Source: CADEFQ01 sp050185195
GTDB taxonomy: Bacteria > Pseudomonadota > Gammaproteobacteria > Steroidobacterales > Steroidobacteraceae
Direction of reading: 5' to 3'
DNA: 64,000 nucleotides
NCBI GenBank assembly: GCA_050185195.1
Contig: JBFWZQ010000002.1
Location: 248,001 to 312,000 of the forward strand
Within the stretch, counting starts at the first letter, position 1; each line of letters begins with the position of its first letter. The notes below the pieces were generated by a model, which ran no database searches, was not told the DNA's origin, and was given only the letters and a program-made list of their open reading frames with translations. Both the position numbers and the translations under genes were made by a program. Of this stretch, positions 37,199 to 46,348 are shown one piece after another.

Positions 37199-37222
37199 CG
37201 ATATGTTCTCAATTATATAACG
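37199..37222 (-). promoter_or_regulatory. ModE-box-like operator 2 overlapping the receptor -10
   Basis: Read on the plus strand: CGATATGTT-N6-TATATAACG, again 9-6-9 with a perfect right half and 6 of 9 in the left. It is 42 bases (about four turns) from operator 1. On the minus strand it contains a perfect TATAAT (37212-37217), the probable -10 of the receptor operon, so ModE bound here would block RNA polymerase. The -35 is weak. Confidence 0.7.
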
Positions 37223-37300
37223 CCGCCGTGTTGACATCGATCATGCGGCCCGCGTGCGTGCATGCCGCGCGCAGCGGGAACGGGATCGTTCAGGGAGGGT

Positions 37301-37376
37301 TGGTGGGCCGTGTAGGAGTCGAACCTACGACCAAGAGATTAAGAGTCTCCTGCTCTACCAGCTGAGCTAACGGCCC
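37301..37376 (-). tRNA. tRNA-Lys (anticodon CTT)
   Basis: The 76-nt cloverleaf has acceptor GGGCCGT pairing with ACGGCCC, anticodon CTT in loop CTCTTAA, T-loop GTTCGACTC and encoded CCA. Second gene of the His-Lys pair. Confidence 0.97.
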
Positions 37377-37388
37377 TGGAAAAACCGG

Positions 37389-37462
37389 GGTGGACGATGG
37401 GACTCGAACCCACGACGGCCGGGATCACAACCCGGGGCTCTACCAACTGAGCTACGTCCACC
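37389..37462 (-). tRNA. tRNA-His (anticodon GTG)
   Basis: Acceptor GTGGACG pairs with CGTCCAC. The extra G-1 opposite C73, a histidine identity element, is encoded. The anticodon loop TTGTGAT contains GTG. The sequence after C73 is CCG, so the CCA end is not fully encoded and must be completed by the CCA-adding enzyme. Confidence 0.95.
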
Positions 37463-37476
37463 GTCAGGGGGCGGCG

Positions 37477-37504
37477 AGTATAGCAGCGCCCGCGAAACGC
37501 TCAA
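37477..37504 (-). promoter_or_regulatory. Promoter of the tRNA-His/tRNA-Lys pair
   Basis: On the minus strand TTGAGC (37499-37504), a 16-base spacer and TATACT (37477-37482) are followed by a GC-rich discriminator CGCCGCC. The -35 overlaps the stop codon of the S10 peptidase gene. Confidence 0.65.
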
Positions 37505-39117
37505 CCTCCTCCGTTGCTCGTCTTGCGAATAAAGGCGGCCGTACTGTCGTGCAGCGCCTTCAGGTCCGCGTCGCGGGCATAGACCATGTGGCCCGACTCG
37601 TAGAGGTGCGTCTCGATATTGGCCTGCAGGGAAGCCTGGATCGGGAGCTGGGCGAGTTCGTAGAGCGCCGCGAAGTACGGCGTCGCGAGGTCGTAGTAGC
37701 CGCCGTGCATCTGCACCTTGAGGTTCGGGTTGCGCTGCATGGCCACGGCGAGGTCGGGCATCACGTTGGTGGCGCTCTGCACCTTCGAACGGGCGCCCGG
37801 CGGCTGGTGCAGGTAGTCCCACACCTGCCACAGGCTCGCGAAGGCCTTGAAGCGCTTGCCTTCGCCGAACTTCAGCGTGCCACGCACATACTCGTTGTAC
37901 CCCGACACATAGGCCGACGAGATCGCCGACGCCTGCGGGTCGTACTGCGCCTCCTGGCTCAGTGGATCGAGCGTGGGGCCGGAGAAGCGGCTGTCGAGCC
38001 GGCCCGCCGTGAGGTCGCTGCCGAGCAGGGTCTTGTCGAACTCGCCGCCGTTCACGCGCAGGTTCGCGCGTTCGATGTAATCGACCGGCAGCCCCGTGTA
38101 GCGGTGCAGTTGCTGCGCAATGGCACTGCGACGCGAGGGGTCGAGATGGGCGCCGGCCGCGAGCGCGGTCAGGTAGTCGCCGAGCGCGAACGCCTCGACC
38201 TCCTTGAGGAAAGGCACGAGTTCGGCGCGCGGCTCGGGCAGGCGCTTGTGGAACCACGCCGAGGCGGCATAGGTGGGCAACGCGAGCGCGTAGGACTGGT
38301 CGACACCGGGGTTCGACTGCGGCTCGTCCACGCTGTTGTCGAACGACAGGATCTGCGACAGGAGGATCACGCCATTCAGGTCGATCCGGTGGTCTTCCTG
38401 CAGCACGCGCGCGAGCACCGCCGCGCGCGTCGTGCCGTAGCTCTCGCCGAACAGGTACTTCGGGGAATTCCAGCGGCCGTGGCGCGTGATGAACTCAACG
38501 ATGAAGTTCGCGAAGGCGTCCGCGTCGGGGTCGACGCCGAAGAACGCCTTCTCCTTGTCCTTGCCGCGCAGCAGGCCGAAGCCGGTCCCCGGCGCATCGA
38601 TGAAGACGAGGTCGCTCGCGTCGAGCAGGCTGTAGTCGTTGTTGACGATCCGGTACGGCGCGGGCGGCGTGTGGCTGTCGGTCAGGGTGAGCACGCGCTT
38701 CGGGCCGAAGGCGCCCATGTGCAACCACATGGTCGAGGAGCCGGGTCCGCCGTTGAAGATGAACGTGACCGGGCGGCGCGGGTCGGCGACCTTGCCCTTG
38801 AAGTAGGCGACGTAGGACATCGCGGCCTCGGGCTGCTGCGGCGGCAGCGGGCCCTCGCGCTCGCCTTTCGGCAGCGGCGGGTCGGCATCCATCGGATCGG
38901 TGAGGTGCACGACGAGCAGGCCCGCTTCGGCCTGGTAGTCGAGCTTCTGGCCGCCGACCGTGACGCTGCCCTGCGTGAGCGAGCGCTCGTCCGACAGGAA
39001 GCGCGGCGACTGGCTGAGTGCGTTGGCGCCGGCATCGTCCGCCGCATCGGCGGCGACCGCGAGCTGGATGGACACGAAAGCAGACAGCGCGGCAAGCGCA
39101 AGTGTCGTGATTTTCAT
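37501..39117 (-). CDS. Secreted S10-family serine carboxypeptidase-like protein
   Basis: 538 residues with a signal peptide (to about AVAA). The alpha/beta-hydrolase fold of peptidase S10 is clear: TFIFNGGPGSSTMWLHMGAFGP (oxyanion region), FIDAPGTGFG, nucleophile S226 in YLFGESYGTTR, a VQMHGGYYDLATPY segment with the acid, and the histidine in YESGHMVY. Bacterial members are periplasmic or secreted peptidases of uncertain substrate. A TATCAT element lies 8 bases before the ATG with no obvious Shine-Dalgarno sequence. It is a single gene between two tRNA pairs on the same strand. Confidence 0.9.
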   Translation of the reverse strand: MKITTLALAALSAFVSIQLAVAADAADDAGANALSQSPRFLSDERSLTQGSVTVGGQKLDYQAEAGLLVVHLTDPMDADPPLPKGEREGPLPPQQPEAAMSYVAYFKGKVADPRRPVTFIFNGGPGSSTMWLHMGAFGPKRVLTLTDSHTPPAPYRIVNNDYSLLDASDLVFIDAPGTGFGLLRGKDKEKAFFGVDPDADAFANFIVEFITRHGRWNSPKYLFGESYGTTRAAVLARVLQEDHRIDLNGVILLSQILSFDNSVDEPQSNPGVDQSYALALPTYAASAWFHKRLPEPRAELVPFLKEVEAFALGDYLTALAAGAHLDPSRRSAIAQQLHRYTGLPVDYIERANLRVNGGEFDKTLLGSDLTAGRLDSRFSGPTLDPLSQEAQYDPQASAISSAYVSGYNEYVRGTLKFGEGKRFKAFASLWQVWDYLHQPPGARSKVQSATNVMPDLAVAMQRNPNLKVQMHGGYYDLATPYFAALYELAQLPIQASLQANIETHLYESGHMVYARDADLKALHDSTAAFIRKTSNGGG

Positions 39118-39137
39118 GGCGGGCGATGATACAGGAA

Positions 39138-39211
39138 CGCGCCCGGCAGGACTCGAACCTGCGACCCCCGGCTTAGAAGGCCGGTGCTCTATCCAGCTGA
39201 GCTACGGGCGC
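39138..39211 (-). tRNA. tRNA-Arg (anticodon TCT)
   Basis: The cloverleaf has acceptor GCGCCCG pairing with CGGGCGC, D-arm TAGCTCAGCTGGATAGAGC, anticodon TCT in CTTCTAA and T-loop GTTCGAGTC. The 3' end reads GTT, so CCA is not encoded. It lies 18 bases after tRNA-Pro. Confidence 0.95.
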
Positions 39212-39229
39212 AACGCACCGGGCCGGATA

Positions 39230-39306
39230 TGGTCGGGGCAGCAGGATTCGAACCTGCGACCCTCTGCTCCCAAAGCAGATGCGCTACCAGACTGCGCCAT
39301 GCCCCG
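39230..39306 (-). tRNA. tRNA-Pro (anticodon TGG)
   Basis: The 77-nt cloverleaf has acceptor CGGGGCA pairing with TGCCCCG, anticodon TGG in loop TTTGGGA, T-loop GTTCGAATC and encoded CCA. A TAGAAT -10-like element lies upstream on the same strand. Confidence 0.97.
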
Positions 39307-39388
39307 ACGCCGGTTCATCGCGTGAACGATCCTCAATTCTACGCACAATCCCGTAAAATGCGCCCCCCTTTCCGCAAAGGAGCGCCGG

Positions 39389-40246
39389 GTGCCCGCACGA
39401 CTCATCGACGGCAAGCGCATCGCCACCGCGGTAAAAGCCGAGGTTCGCGGCGAAATCGACGCAGCGCTCGCGCGCGGCCTGCGACGCCCGGGGCTCGCAG
39501 TGGTCATGGTGGGCGACAACCCCGCGTCGGCCATCTACGTGCGCAACAAGCGCCGCGCCTGCGAGGAAGCGGGCGTGCTGTCGGTCGCGCACGACCTGCC
39601 GCAATCGACTTCGGAGCGCGAGCTCCTCACGCTGATCGACGAGCTGAACGGCGACCCGCGCATCGACGGCATCCTCGTGCAGTTGCCGCTGCCCGACCAG
39701 GTCCGCCAGGCCGCGGTGATCGACCGCATCGACCCGAAGAAGGACGTCGACGGCTTTCATCCGTACAACCTCGGGCGCCTCGCGCAGCGCAATCCGCTGA
39801 TCCGCCCGTGCACGCCCTACGGCGTGATCCGCATGCTCGACGCCGAGGGCCTCTCGGTGCGCGGCCTCGAGGCCGTGGTCATCGGCGCCTCGAACATCGT
39901 CGGGCGGCCGATGTCGCTCGAGCTGCTGCTGATGGGCGCGACGACCACCGTGTGCCATCGCTTCACGCGCGACCTCGAGGCGCACGTGCGCCGCGCGGAG
40001 CTGCTCGTGGTGGCGGTGGGCAAGCCGGGCATCGTGCGCGGCGAATGGATCCGCGATGGCGCGATCGTCGTCGATGTCGGCATGAACCGGCTGGCCAACG
40101 GCCACCTCGTCGGCGACGTGGAGTTCGAGGGCGCCCGTGAGCGCGCGGCGTGGATCACGCCCGTGCCCGGCGGCGTCGGCCCGATGACCGTCGCCATGCT
40201 GATGCGTAATACGCTGGAAGCGTCGTTGCGCCGCCAGGGCGCCTGA
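39389..40246 (+). CDS. folD: Methylene-THF dehydrogenase/cyclohydrolase
   Basis: 285 residues from a GTG start with AAAGGAG upstream; TAAAAT at 39354-39359 may be its -10. Active-site motifs include SAIYVRNKRRACEEAG (catalytic Lys region), DGILVQLPLP, DVDGFHPYN, VIGASNIVGRPMSLELL and TPVPGGVGPMTVAMLM. It makes 10-formyl-THF for purine and initiator-tRNA synthesis. otsB begins 3 bases later, so the trehalose genes are probably on the same transcript. Confidence 0.97.
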   Translation: MPARLIDGKRIATAVKAEVRGEIDAALARGLRRPGLAVVMVGDNPASAIYVRNKRRACEEAGVLSVAHDLPQSTSERELLTLIDELNGDPRIDGILVQLPLPDQVRQAAVIDRIDPKKDVDGFHPYNLGRLAQRNPLIRPCTPYGVIRMLDAEGLSVRGLEAVVIGASNIVGRPMSLELLLMGATTTVCHRFTRDLEAHVRRAELLVVAVGKPGIVRGEWIRDGAIVVDVGMNRLANGHLVGDVEFEGARERAAWITPVPGGVGPMTVAMLMRNTLEASLRRQGA

Positions 40247-40249
40247 TCG

Positions 40250-41017
40250 GTGGCGGTCGCCGACATCGACCTCGCGCGCGAGCTGCCCCGGGAGGCGCTC
40301 GCCAGGCACGCCCTCTATCTCGACGTCGACGGCACGCTGCTCGACATCGCGCCGACACCCGAAGCGGTCGTGGTGCCACCCGGCCTCGTCGACGCCCTTG
40401 CCGCGGTGTCCGCGCGCCTCGATGGGGCGCTCGCGCTCGTGAGCGGGCGCCCGATCGGTGCGCTCGACCGGCTGTTCCAGCCCTTGCGACTCGCCACCGT
40501 CGGCATCCACGGCGCGGAGGTGCGCCCCGTGGGCGGGCCGGTGCGTACCGCCGACCATCTCGCCCGGCAGCTCGATGGCGTGCGGCGTGAACTCACGGTG
40601 CGGATCGCGCAGTGGCCCGGCGCGTGGCTCGAGGACAAGGGCGTTGCGCTCGCCCTGCACTACCGCGCCTCGGCGGTCGACGCCGGCGTGATCGGTCGCG
40701 CGCTGCAGGACATTGCCAACGCGGCGGGCCCCGAGTTCGTCCTGATGGAAGGCAAGTGCGTCTACGAGCTGAAGCCCGCGGCGCTGTCGAAGGCGAGCGG
40801 CATCGCGGTACTGCGCGGCACCGTGCCTTTCGTGGACCGCATCCCGCTCTGCATCGGGGACGACGTCACCGACGAGAGCGCATTCCAGTACGCCAACTCC
40901 GTGCAGGGCGTTTCCGTGCACGTCGGCAGCTCCGCGTCCACCGTGGCGAGATGGCGTGTCGCGGCGCCCGGCGTGGTGCGCGCCTGGCTTGCGGACCTGG
41001 CCGGGAGTACCCCATGA
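40250..41017 (+). CDS. otsB: Trehalose-6-phosphate phosphatase
   Basis: 255 residues from GTG. HAD-superfamily motifs are present: LYLDVDGTLLDIAP (nucleophile Asp), ALVSGRP, and LCIGDDVTDESAF (motif IV). The family signature KGVALALHYR and YELKPAALSK are also there. It removes phosphate from trehalose-6-phosphate made by OtsA. The stop overlaps the start of the GH15 gene by four bases (ATGA), giving a coupled otsB-GH15-otsA unit. Confidence 0.95.
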   Translation: MAVADIDLARELPREALARHALYLDVDGTLLDIAPTPEAVVVPPGLVDALAAVSARLDGALALVSGRPIGALDRLFQPLRLATVGIHGAEVRPVGGPVRTADHLARQLDGVRRELTVRIAQWPGAWLEDKGVALALHYRASAVDAGVIGRALQDIANAAGPEFVLMEGKCVYELKPAALSKASGIAVLRGTVPFVDRIPLCIGDDVTDESAFQYANSVQGVSVHVGSSASTVARWRVAAPGVVRAWLADLAGSTP

Positions 41018-42798
41018 CCGAATCACCCGCCACGCTCGACCTCGCCGTCATCGGCAACTGCTCGATCGCCTCGCTGATCGACCCGCGCGGCCGGCATGTC
41101 TTCACGTGCCTGCCGCGGCTCGACGGCGATCCGGTGTTCTGCAGCCTGCTCGACGGCGAGGATCGCGGTTACTTCGACGTGGAACTCGCGGGCTGCACGC
41201 GCAGCTCGCAGCGCTACCTGCGCAACACCGCCGTCGTCGAGACGCGCCTCGAGGCCGCCGACGGCGCCGCGGTGCGCATCGTCGATTTCTGCCCGCGCTT
41301 TCGCCAGTTCGACCGCAATTTCCGCCCGATGATGCTCGTGCGCACGGTCGAGGTCGCGGCCGGCCGGCCGCGCGTGCGCGTGCGGTTGCGCCCGCGCCAG
41401 CGCTACGGCGAAAGCGACTTTGCCGTGCGGCGCGGCAGCCATCACCTGCGTTACGTGGGCGACGCGCTCGACCTGCGCCTCACGACGAACGCGAGCCTCG
41501 ACTACATCGTCGAGGAGCGCTGGTTCGCCCTGGAGCATCCGCTCACGCTCGTGCTCGGCCCCGACGAGTCGATCGCCGAGTCGGTCGACGGCCTCGCCGC
41601 CCGCTTCCTCGCGAGCACCACGGACTACTGGCGCGACTGGGTGCGCACGCTCGCGGTGCCCTTCGAATGGCAGGAACCGGTGATCCGCGCGGCGATCACG
41701 CTGAAGCTGTGCAGCTACGAGGACACCGGGGCGATCGTCGCGGCGCTCACGACCTCGATCCCCGAGGCGCCTGGCAGCGAGCGCAACTGGGACTACCGCT
41801 ACTGCTGGTTGCGCGACAGCCTGTTCACCGTCAAGGCCCTGAACCGCCTCGGCGCCACCCGCACGATGGAGTCCTACCTGCGCTTCATCGTCAATGTCGC
41901 CGCCGGCGCGAAGGACTTCGAACTGCAACCGCTCTATGGCATCAGCGGCGAATCGGCCGTCGAGGAGCGCATCGCAGGCGCGCTCGGCGGCTATCGGCGC
42001 ATGGGTCCGGTGCGCGTCGGCAACGCGGCGTGGCAACAGCGGCAGAACGACGCGTACGGCGCCGTCGTGCTGTCGGCGATGCAGGCCTTCTTCGACGATC
42101 GCCTGCGCGAGAAGGCGGGCATCGACGCCCTGCGCCAGCTCACCGTGCTCGGCGAGCACGCGTGGGCGCTGCACGATGCGCCGGACGCCGGCCTCTGGGA
42201 GTTTCGCACGCGCAGCGAAGTGCACACTTTCTCGAGCGCCATGTGCTGGGCGGCCCTCGATCGCCTCGCGCAGCTGCACGCGCATTTCGGCGAGCCTGGC
42301 GCGCAGCTCTGGCGCACGCGCGCCGACACGGTGCGCGATCGTGTGCTCGAGCGCGGCTGGAACGAGTCGCTCGGCAGCTTCGTCGACGTGTTCGACGGCA
42401 GCGGCGCCGACGCGAGCCTGCTGCTGCTGCCGGAGATCGGCCTCGTCACGCACGACGACCCGCGCTTCCTCGGCACGCTCGGCTTCCTCGAGCGCCGCCT
42501 GCGCCGCGGCGACTTCCTCGCCCGCTACGATCGCGCCGACGATTTCGGCGCGCCGACCGTCGCGTTCAACCTCTGCACCTTCTGGTACATCAACGCGCTC
42601 GCGGGCGTCGGCCGCGCGGAGGAAGCCCGGCGCCTGTTCGAAGCGATGCTCGCGCGCTGCAACCACGTCGGCCTGCTCTCGGAGGACATCGACCCACGCA
42701 GTGGCGAGCTGTGGGGCAACCTCCCGCAGACCTACAGCATGGTCGGCATCGTGAACGCCGCCATGCGCCTCTCGAAGCCGTGGGAGTCCGCGCTGTGA
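41014..42798 (+). CDS. GH15 glucoamylase/trehalase-like glycoside hydrolase
   Basis: 594 residues from the ATG at 41014; longer upstream frames overlap otsB and are artefacts. The N-terminal beta domain (LAVIGNCSIASLIDPRGRHVFTCLPRLDGDPVF) is followed by an (alpha/alpha)6 barrel with the GH15 motif RNWDYRYCWLRDSLFTVKALNRLG and the catalytic glutamates, one in GLLSEDIDPRSGELWGNLPQTYSM. Bacterial GH15 enzymes lying between otsB and otsA may be trehalases or alpha-glucosidases, balancing trehalose synthesis. No signal peptide is seen, so it is cytoplasmic. It overlaps otsA by four bases (GTGA). Confidence 0.93.
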   Translation: MTESPATLDLAVIGNCSIASLIDPRGRHVFTCLPRLDGDPVFCSLLDGEDRGYFDVELAGCTRSSQRYLRNTAVVETRLEAADGAAVRIVDFCPRFRQFDRNFRPMMLVRTVEVAAGRPRVRVRLRPRQRYGESDFAVRRGSHHLRYVGDALDLRLTTNASLDYIVEERWFALEHPLTLVLGPDESIAESVDGLAARFLASTTDYWRDWVRTLAVPFEWQEPVIRAAITLKLCSYEDTGAIVAALTTSIPEAPGSERNWDYRYCWLRDSLFTVKALNRLGATRTMESYLRFIVNVAAGAKDFELQPLYGISGESAVEERIAGALGGYRRMGPVRVGNAAWQQRQNDAYGAVVLSAMQAFFDDRLREKAGIDALRQLTVLGEHAWALHDAPDAGLWEFRTRSEVHTFSSAMCWAALDRLAQLHAHFGEPGAQLWRTRADTVRDRVLERGWNESLGSFVDVFDGSGADASLLLLPEIGLVTHDDPRFLGTLGFLERRLRRGDFLARYDRADDFGAPTVAFNLCTFWYINALAGVGRAEEARRLFEAMLARCNHVGLLSEDIDPRSGELWGNLPQTYSMVGIVNAAMRLSKPWESAL

Positions 42799-44126
42799 GC
42801 CGCCTCGTCTGCGTCTCGAATCGCATCACGTTGCCACGCAAGACGGCGGCCGCCGGCGGCCTTGCGGTCGGCGTGCTCGCGGCAATGCGGGTGCAGGGCG
42901 GCCTCTGGTTCGGCTGGAGCGGCGACGTCACGGCCGAACCGGCAGCGCGGCCCGAAATCGCCTCGCGCGAGCAGATCGACTACGCGACCATCGACCTCAC
43001 GCAGTCGCAGTACGACCGCTACTACCGCGGCTTCTGCAATACGACGCTCTGGCCCCTCTTCCACTACCTGACCGACCGCTTTCGCTACGACCATGAGTGG
43101 CATGAGGGCTATCGCGACGTCAACCGCTGCTTCGCGCAGCGTCTCGCACCCCTGCTGCGGCCGGACGATCGCATCTGGGTCCACGACTACCACCTGATCC
43201 CGCTGGCCCGCGAGCTACGCGCGCTCGGCGTGACGCAGCGAATCGGTTTTTTCCTGCACATCCCGTTCCCGCACCTCGAAGTCCTGCGCCTCCTGCCGCC
43301 GTACGCGGACCTCGTGCGCAATCTCGCGCACTACGACCTCGTCGGCTTCCAGACCGCGACCGACGAGCAGTCCTTCCACGCGGGACTCACCGGGGTCTTT
43401 CCCGAGGGCGTACCGGCGGTGAAGACCGGCTGTTTCCCGATCGGCATCGACGTCGAGAGCGTGATCGCGGAAGCGGGCGCTGCGATGCGCACCGACCCGG
43501 TGAAGAAGATGATCGCCGGACTCATCGGCCGGCGGCTGATGATCGGCGTCGACCGGCTCGATTACAGCAAGGGCCTGGTGGAGCGCTTCACGGCCTACCA
43601 GCGCTTCCTCGAGCGCCACACGGCGCATCGCGGCCGCCTGATCTACCTGCAGATCGCGCCGCTCAGCCGCGACGACATCCAGGCCTACGCGGCGATCCGC
43701 GAGGCGCTCGAGCAGGCCACGGGGCGCACCAACGGGCGCTTCGCTGATACCGACTGGACGCCACTGCGCTACCTCAACAAGAACTTCCCGCACGGCACGC
43801 TGATGGGTTTCATGCGCGCAGCCCAAGTCGGCATCGTCACGCCGCTGCGCGACGGCATGAACCTCGTCGCGAAGGAATTCGTCGCCGCGCAGGACCCTGC
43901 CGATCCCGGCGCCCTCATCCTGTCGTCGCTCGCCGGCGCGGCGCGCGAGCTCGATGGCGCGGTGATCGTCAATCCCTACGACCTGCGCGGCGTGGCGCAG
44001 GCGGTCGAGGCGTCGCTCGCGATGCCGCTCGCCGAGCGGCAAGCACGCCACGCGGCGATGCTCGCGACGCTGCGGGGCAACGACATGCGGGCGTGGTACA
44101 CGAACTTCCTCGCGGCGCTCGGGTAG
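42795..44126 (+). CDS. otsA: Trehalose-6-phosphate synthase
   Basis: 443 residues from a GTG at 42795 whose bases overlap the upstream stop. GT20 family motifs are present: RLVCVSNRITLP, AAGGLAVGVLAAM, GLWFGWSG, IWVHDYHLIPLARELR, IGFFLHIPFPHLEVLRLLP, VDRLDYSKGLVERF and TPLRDGMNLVAKEFVAAQ. It condenses UDP-glucose and glucose-6-phosphate. It is slightly shorter than E. coli OtsA (474). A perfect hairpin follows the stop at 44131-44147. The order otsB-GH15-otsA implies osmotic-stress trehalose metabolism with a built-in hydrolase. Confidence 0.96.
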   Translation: MSRLVCVSNRITLPRKTAAAGGLAVGVLAAMRVQGGLWFGWSGDVTAEPAARPEIASREQIDYATIDLTQSQYDRYYRGFCNTTLWPLFHYLTDRFRYDHEWHEGYRDVNRCFAQRLAPLLRPDDRIWVHDYHLIPLARELRALGVTQRIGFFLHIPFPHLEVLRLLPPYADLVRNLAHYDLVGFQTATDEQSFHAGLTGVFPEGVPAVKTGCFPIGIDVESVIAEAGAAMRTDPVKKMIAGLIGRRLMIGVDRLDYSKGLVERFTAYQRFLERHTAHRGRLIYLQIAPLSRDDIQAYAAIREALEQATGRTNGRFADTDWTPLRYLNKNFPHGTLMGFMRAAQVGIVTPLRDGMNLVAKEFVAAQDPADPGALILSSLAGAARELDGAVIVNPYDLRGVAQAVEASLAMPLAERQARHAAMLATLRGNDMRAWYTNFLAALG

Positions 44127-44130
44127 TCGC

Positions 44131-44147
44131 GCTGCGCTGCGCGCAGC
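44131..44147 (+). terminator. Stem-loop just after otsA
   Basis: GCTGCGC-TGC-GCGCAGC is a perfect 7-bp stem four bases after the otsA stop. It has no U-tract and runs straight into the heptamer repeats. Confidence 0.4.
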
Positions 44148-44175
44148 GGGCGACGGGCTACGGGCTGCGGGCAAG
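44148..44175. repeat. Degenerate heptamer array, block 1 (GGGCNAC orientation)
   Basis: Four consecutive 7-base units: GGGCGAC, GGGCTAC, GGGCTGC, GGGCAAG. It is the inverse orientation of blocks 2 and 3. The following stretch 44176-44414 holds no gene I can support; a 73-residue minus-strand frame there has no recognisable family. Confidence 0.7.
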
Positions 44176-44414
44176 AGGCGCTTTTTTCCAAGGCACCGCA
44201 AGCTTCATCGCGAAAACTGCGTCGTACCGGACGGCAAGTAACTTGTAGTTCGAACCATGGTTGTTGCCCAGGTACCCGAGGCAATCACTGATTGCGCGGC
44301 GATCACGGGCCCGGATCGATGCCCCAGGAGTGCCGTCTCGAAATCGCCCTTCATGCCAGGCACCCTGCCCTTCTGGCACCCCCGGTGGTCAATCCCGCGG
44401 CGCAGCTCTGGCTC

Positions 44415-44463
44415 GCAGCCCGTTGCCCTTGGCCCGTGGCCCTTAGCCCGTGGCCCGTAGCCC
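44415..44463. repeat. Degenerate heptamer array, block 2 (GTRGCCC orientation)
   Basis: Seven consecutive 7-base units: GCAGCCC, GTTGCCC, TTGGCCC, GTGGCCC, TTAGCCC, GTGGCCC, GTAGCCC. The array ends 13 bases before the stop of the PhnA-like gene and is followed by CGCCGCCGCGGGCTAC, which can fold back on it. Confidence 0.8.
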
Positions 44464-44476
44464 CCGCCGCCGCGGG

Positions 44477-44824
44477 CTACTCCTGCACTTTCTTCACGAA
44501 CATGGACTTCAGCTTCATCGCGCCAAAGCCCTCGATCCTGCAGTCGATGTCGTGGTCTTCATCCACGAGCCGGATGCTGCGCACCTTCGTACCGGCCTTC
44601 AGTGCGGAGCTGGCGCCCTTGACCTTCAGGTCCTTGATGACGGTCACGGCATCCCCGTCGGCAAGCACGTTGCCGACGGCGTCCTTGTGGACGCGATGTT
44701 CCTCCGCGGGCGATGCACCCGCATCGCGCGTCCACTCGTGCCCGCACTCCGGGCAAATGAAGAGTGCGCCGTCGGCATAGGTAAGGGCAGAAGCGCAAGA
44801 CGGGCAATCTGGCAGGTCAGGCAT
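44477..44824 (-). CDS. PhnA/YjdM-like zinc-ribbon protein
   Basis: 115 residues from the ATG at 44824. An N-terminal zinc ribbon (CPSC-x14-CPEC within LPDCPSCASALTYADGALFICPECGHEW) is followed by the PhnA C-terminal domain (KDAVGNVLADGDAVTVIKDLKVKG, VKSIRLVDEDHDIDCRIEGFGAMKLKSMFVKKV-like). Although named after alkylphosphonate utilisation, the real role of this family is unknown. It is a lone gene bounded on both sides by heptamer arrays and may be an inserted cassette. Confidence 0.9.
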   Translation of the reverse strand: MPDLPDCPSCASALTYADGALFICPECGHEWTRDAGASPAEEHRVHKDAVGNVLADGDAVTVIKDLKVKGASSALKAGTKVRSIRLVDEDHDIDCRIEGFGAMKLKSMFVKKVQE

Positions 44825-44886
44825 CGAGTTGTTCCATGAGTAGACGCGACAGATTACATGAGGTTCGCGCCGGGCGCGGCGCGCCT

Positions 44887-44936
44887 CTTGCCCGCAGCCC
44901 GCTGCCCATAGCCCGTCGCCCGAAGGCCCGCGGCCC
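44887..44936. repeat. Degenerate heptamer array, block 3
   Basis: Units CTTGCCC, GCAGCCC, GCTGCCC, ATAGCCC, GTCGCCC, GAAGGCCC (8 bases) and GCGGCCC, in the same orientation as block 2. It lies between the PhnA-like gene and the end of cysS. Confidence 0.75.
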
Positions 44937-44939
44937 TGG

Positions 44940-46346
<1,407 letters not shown>

Positions 46347-46348
46347 GT

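Noticed and set aside
40956..44126. Single 1056-codon frame spanning the GH15 gene and otsA
   Set aside because: The first 600 codons are out of frame with the GH15 gene; only the otsA part from 42795 is real.
44158..44379. 73-codon minus-strand frame between otsA and the PhnA-like gene
   Set aside because: Has a somewhat protein-like stretch (CLGYLGNNHGSNYKLLAVRYD), but I recognise no family and part of it reads through the heptamer repeats; left as unassigned.
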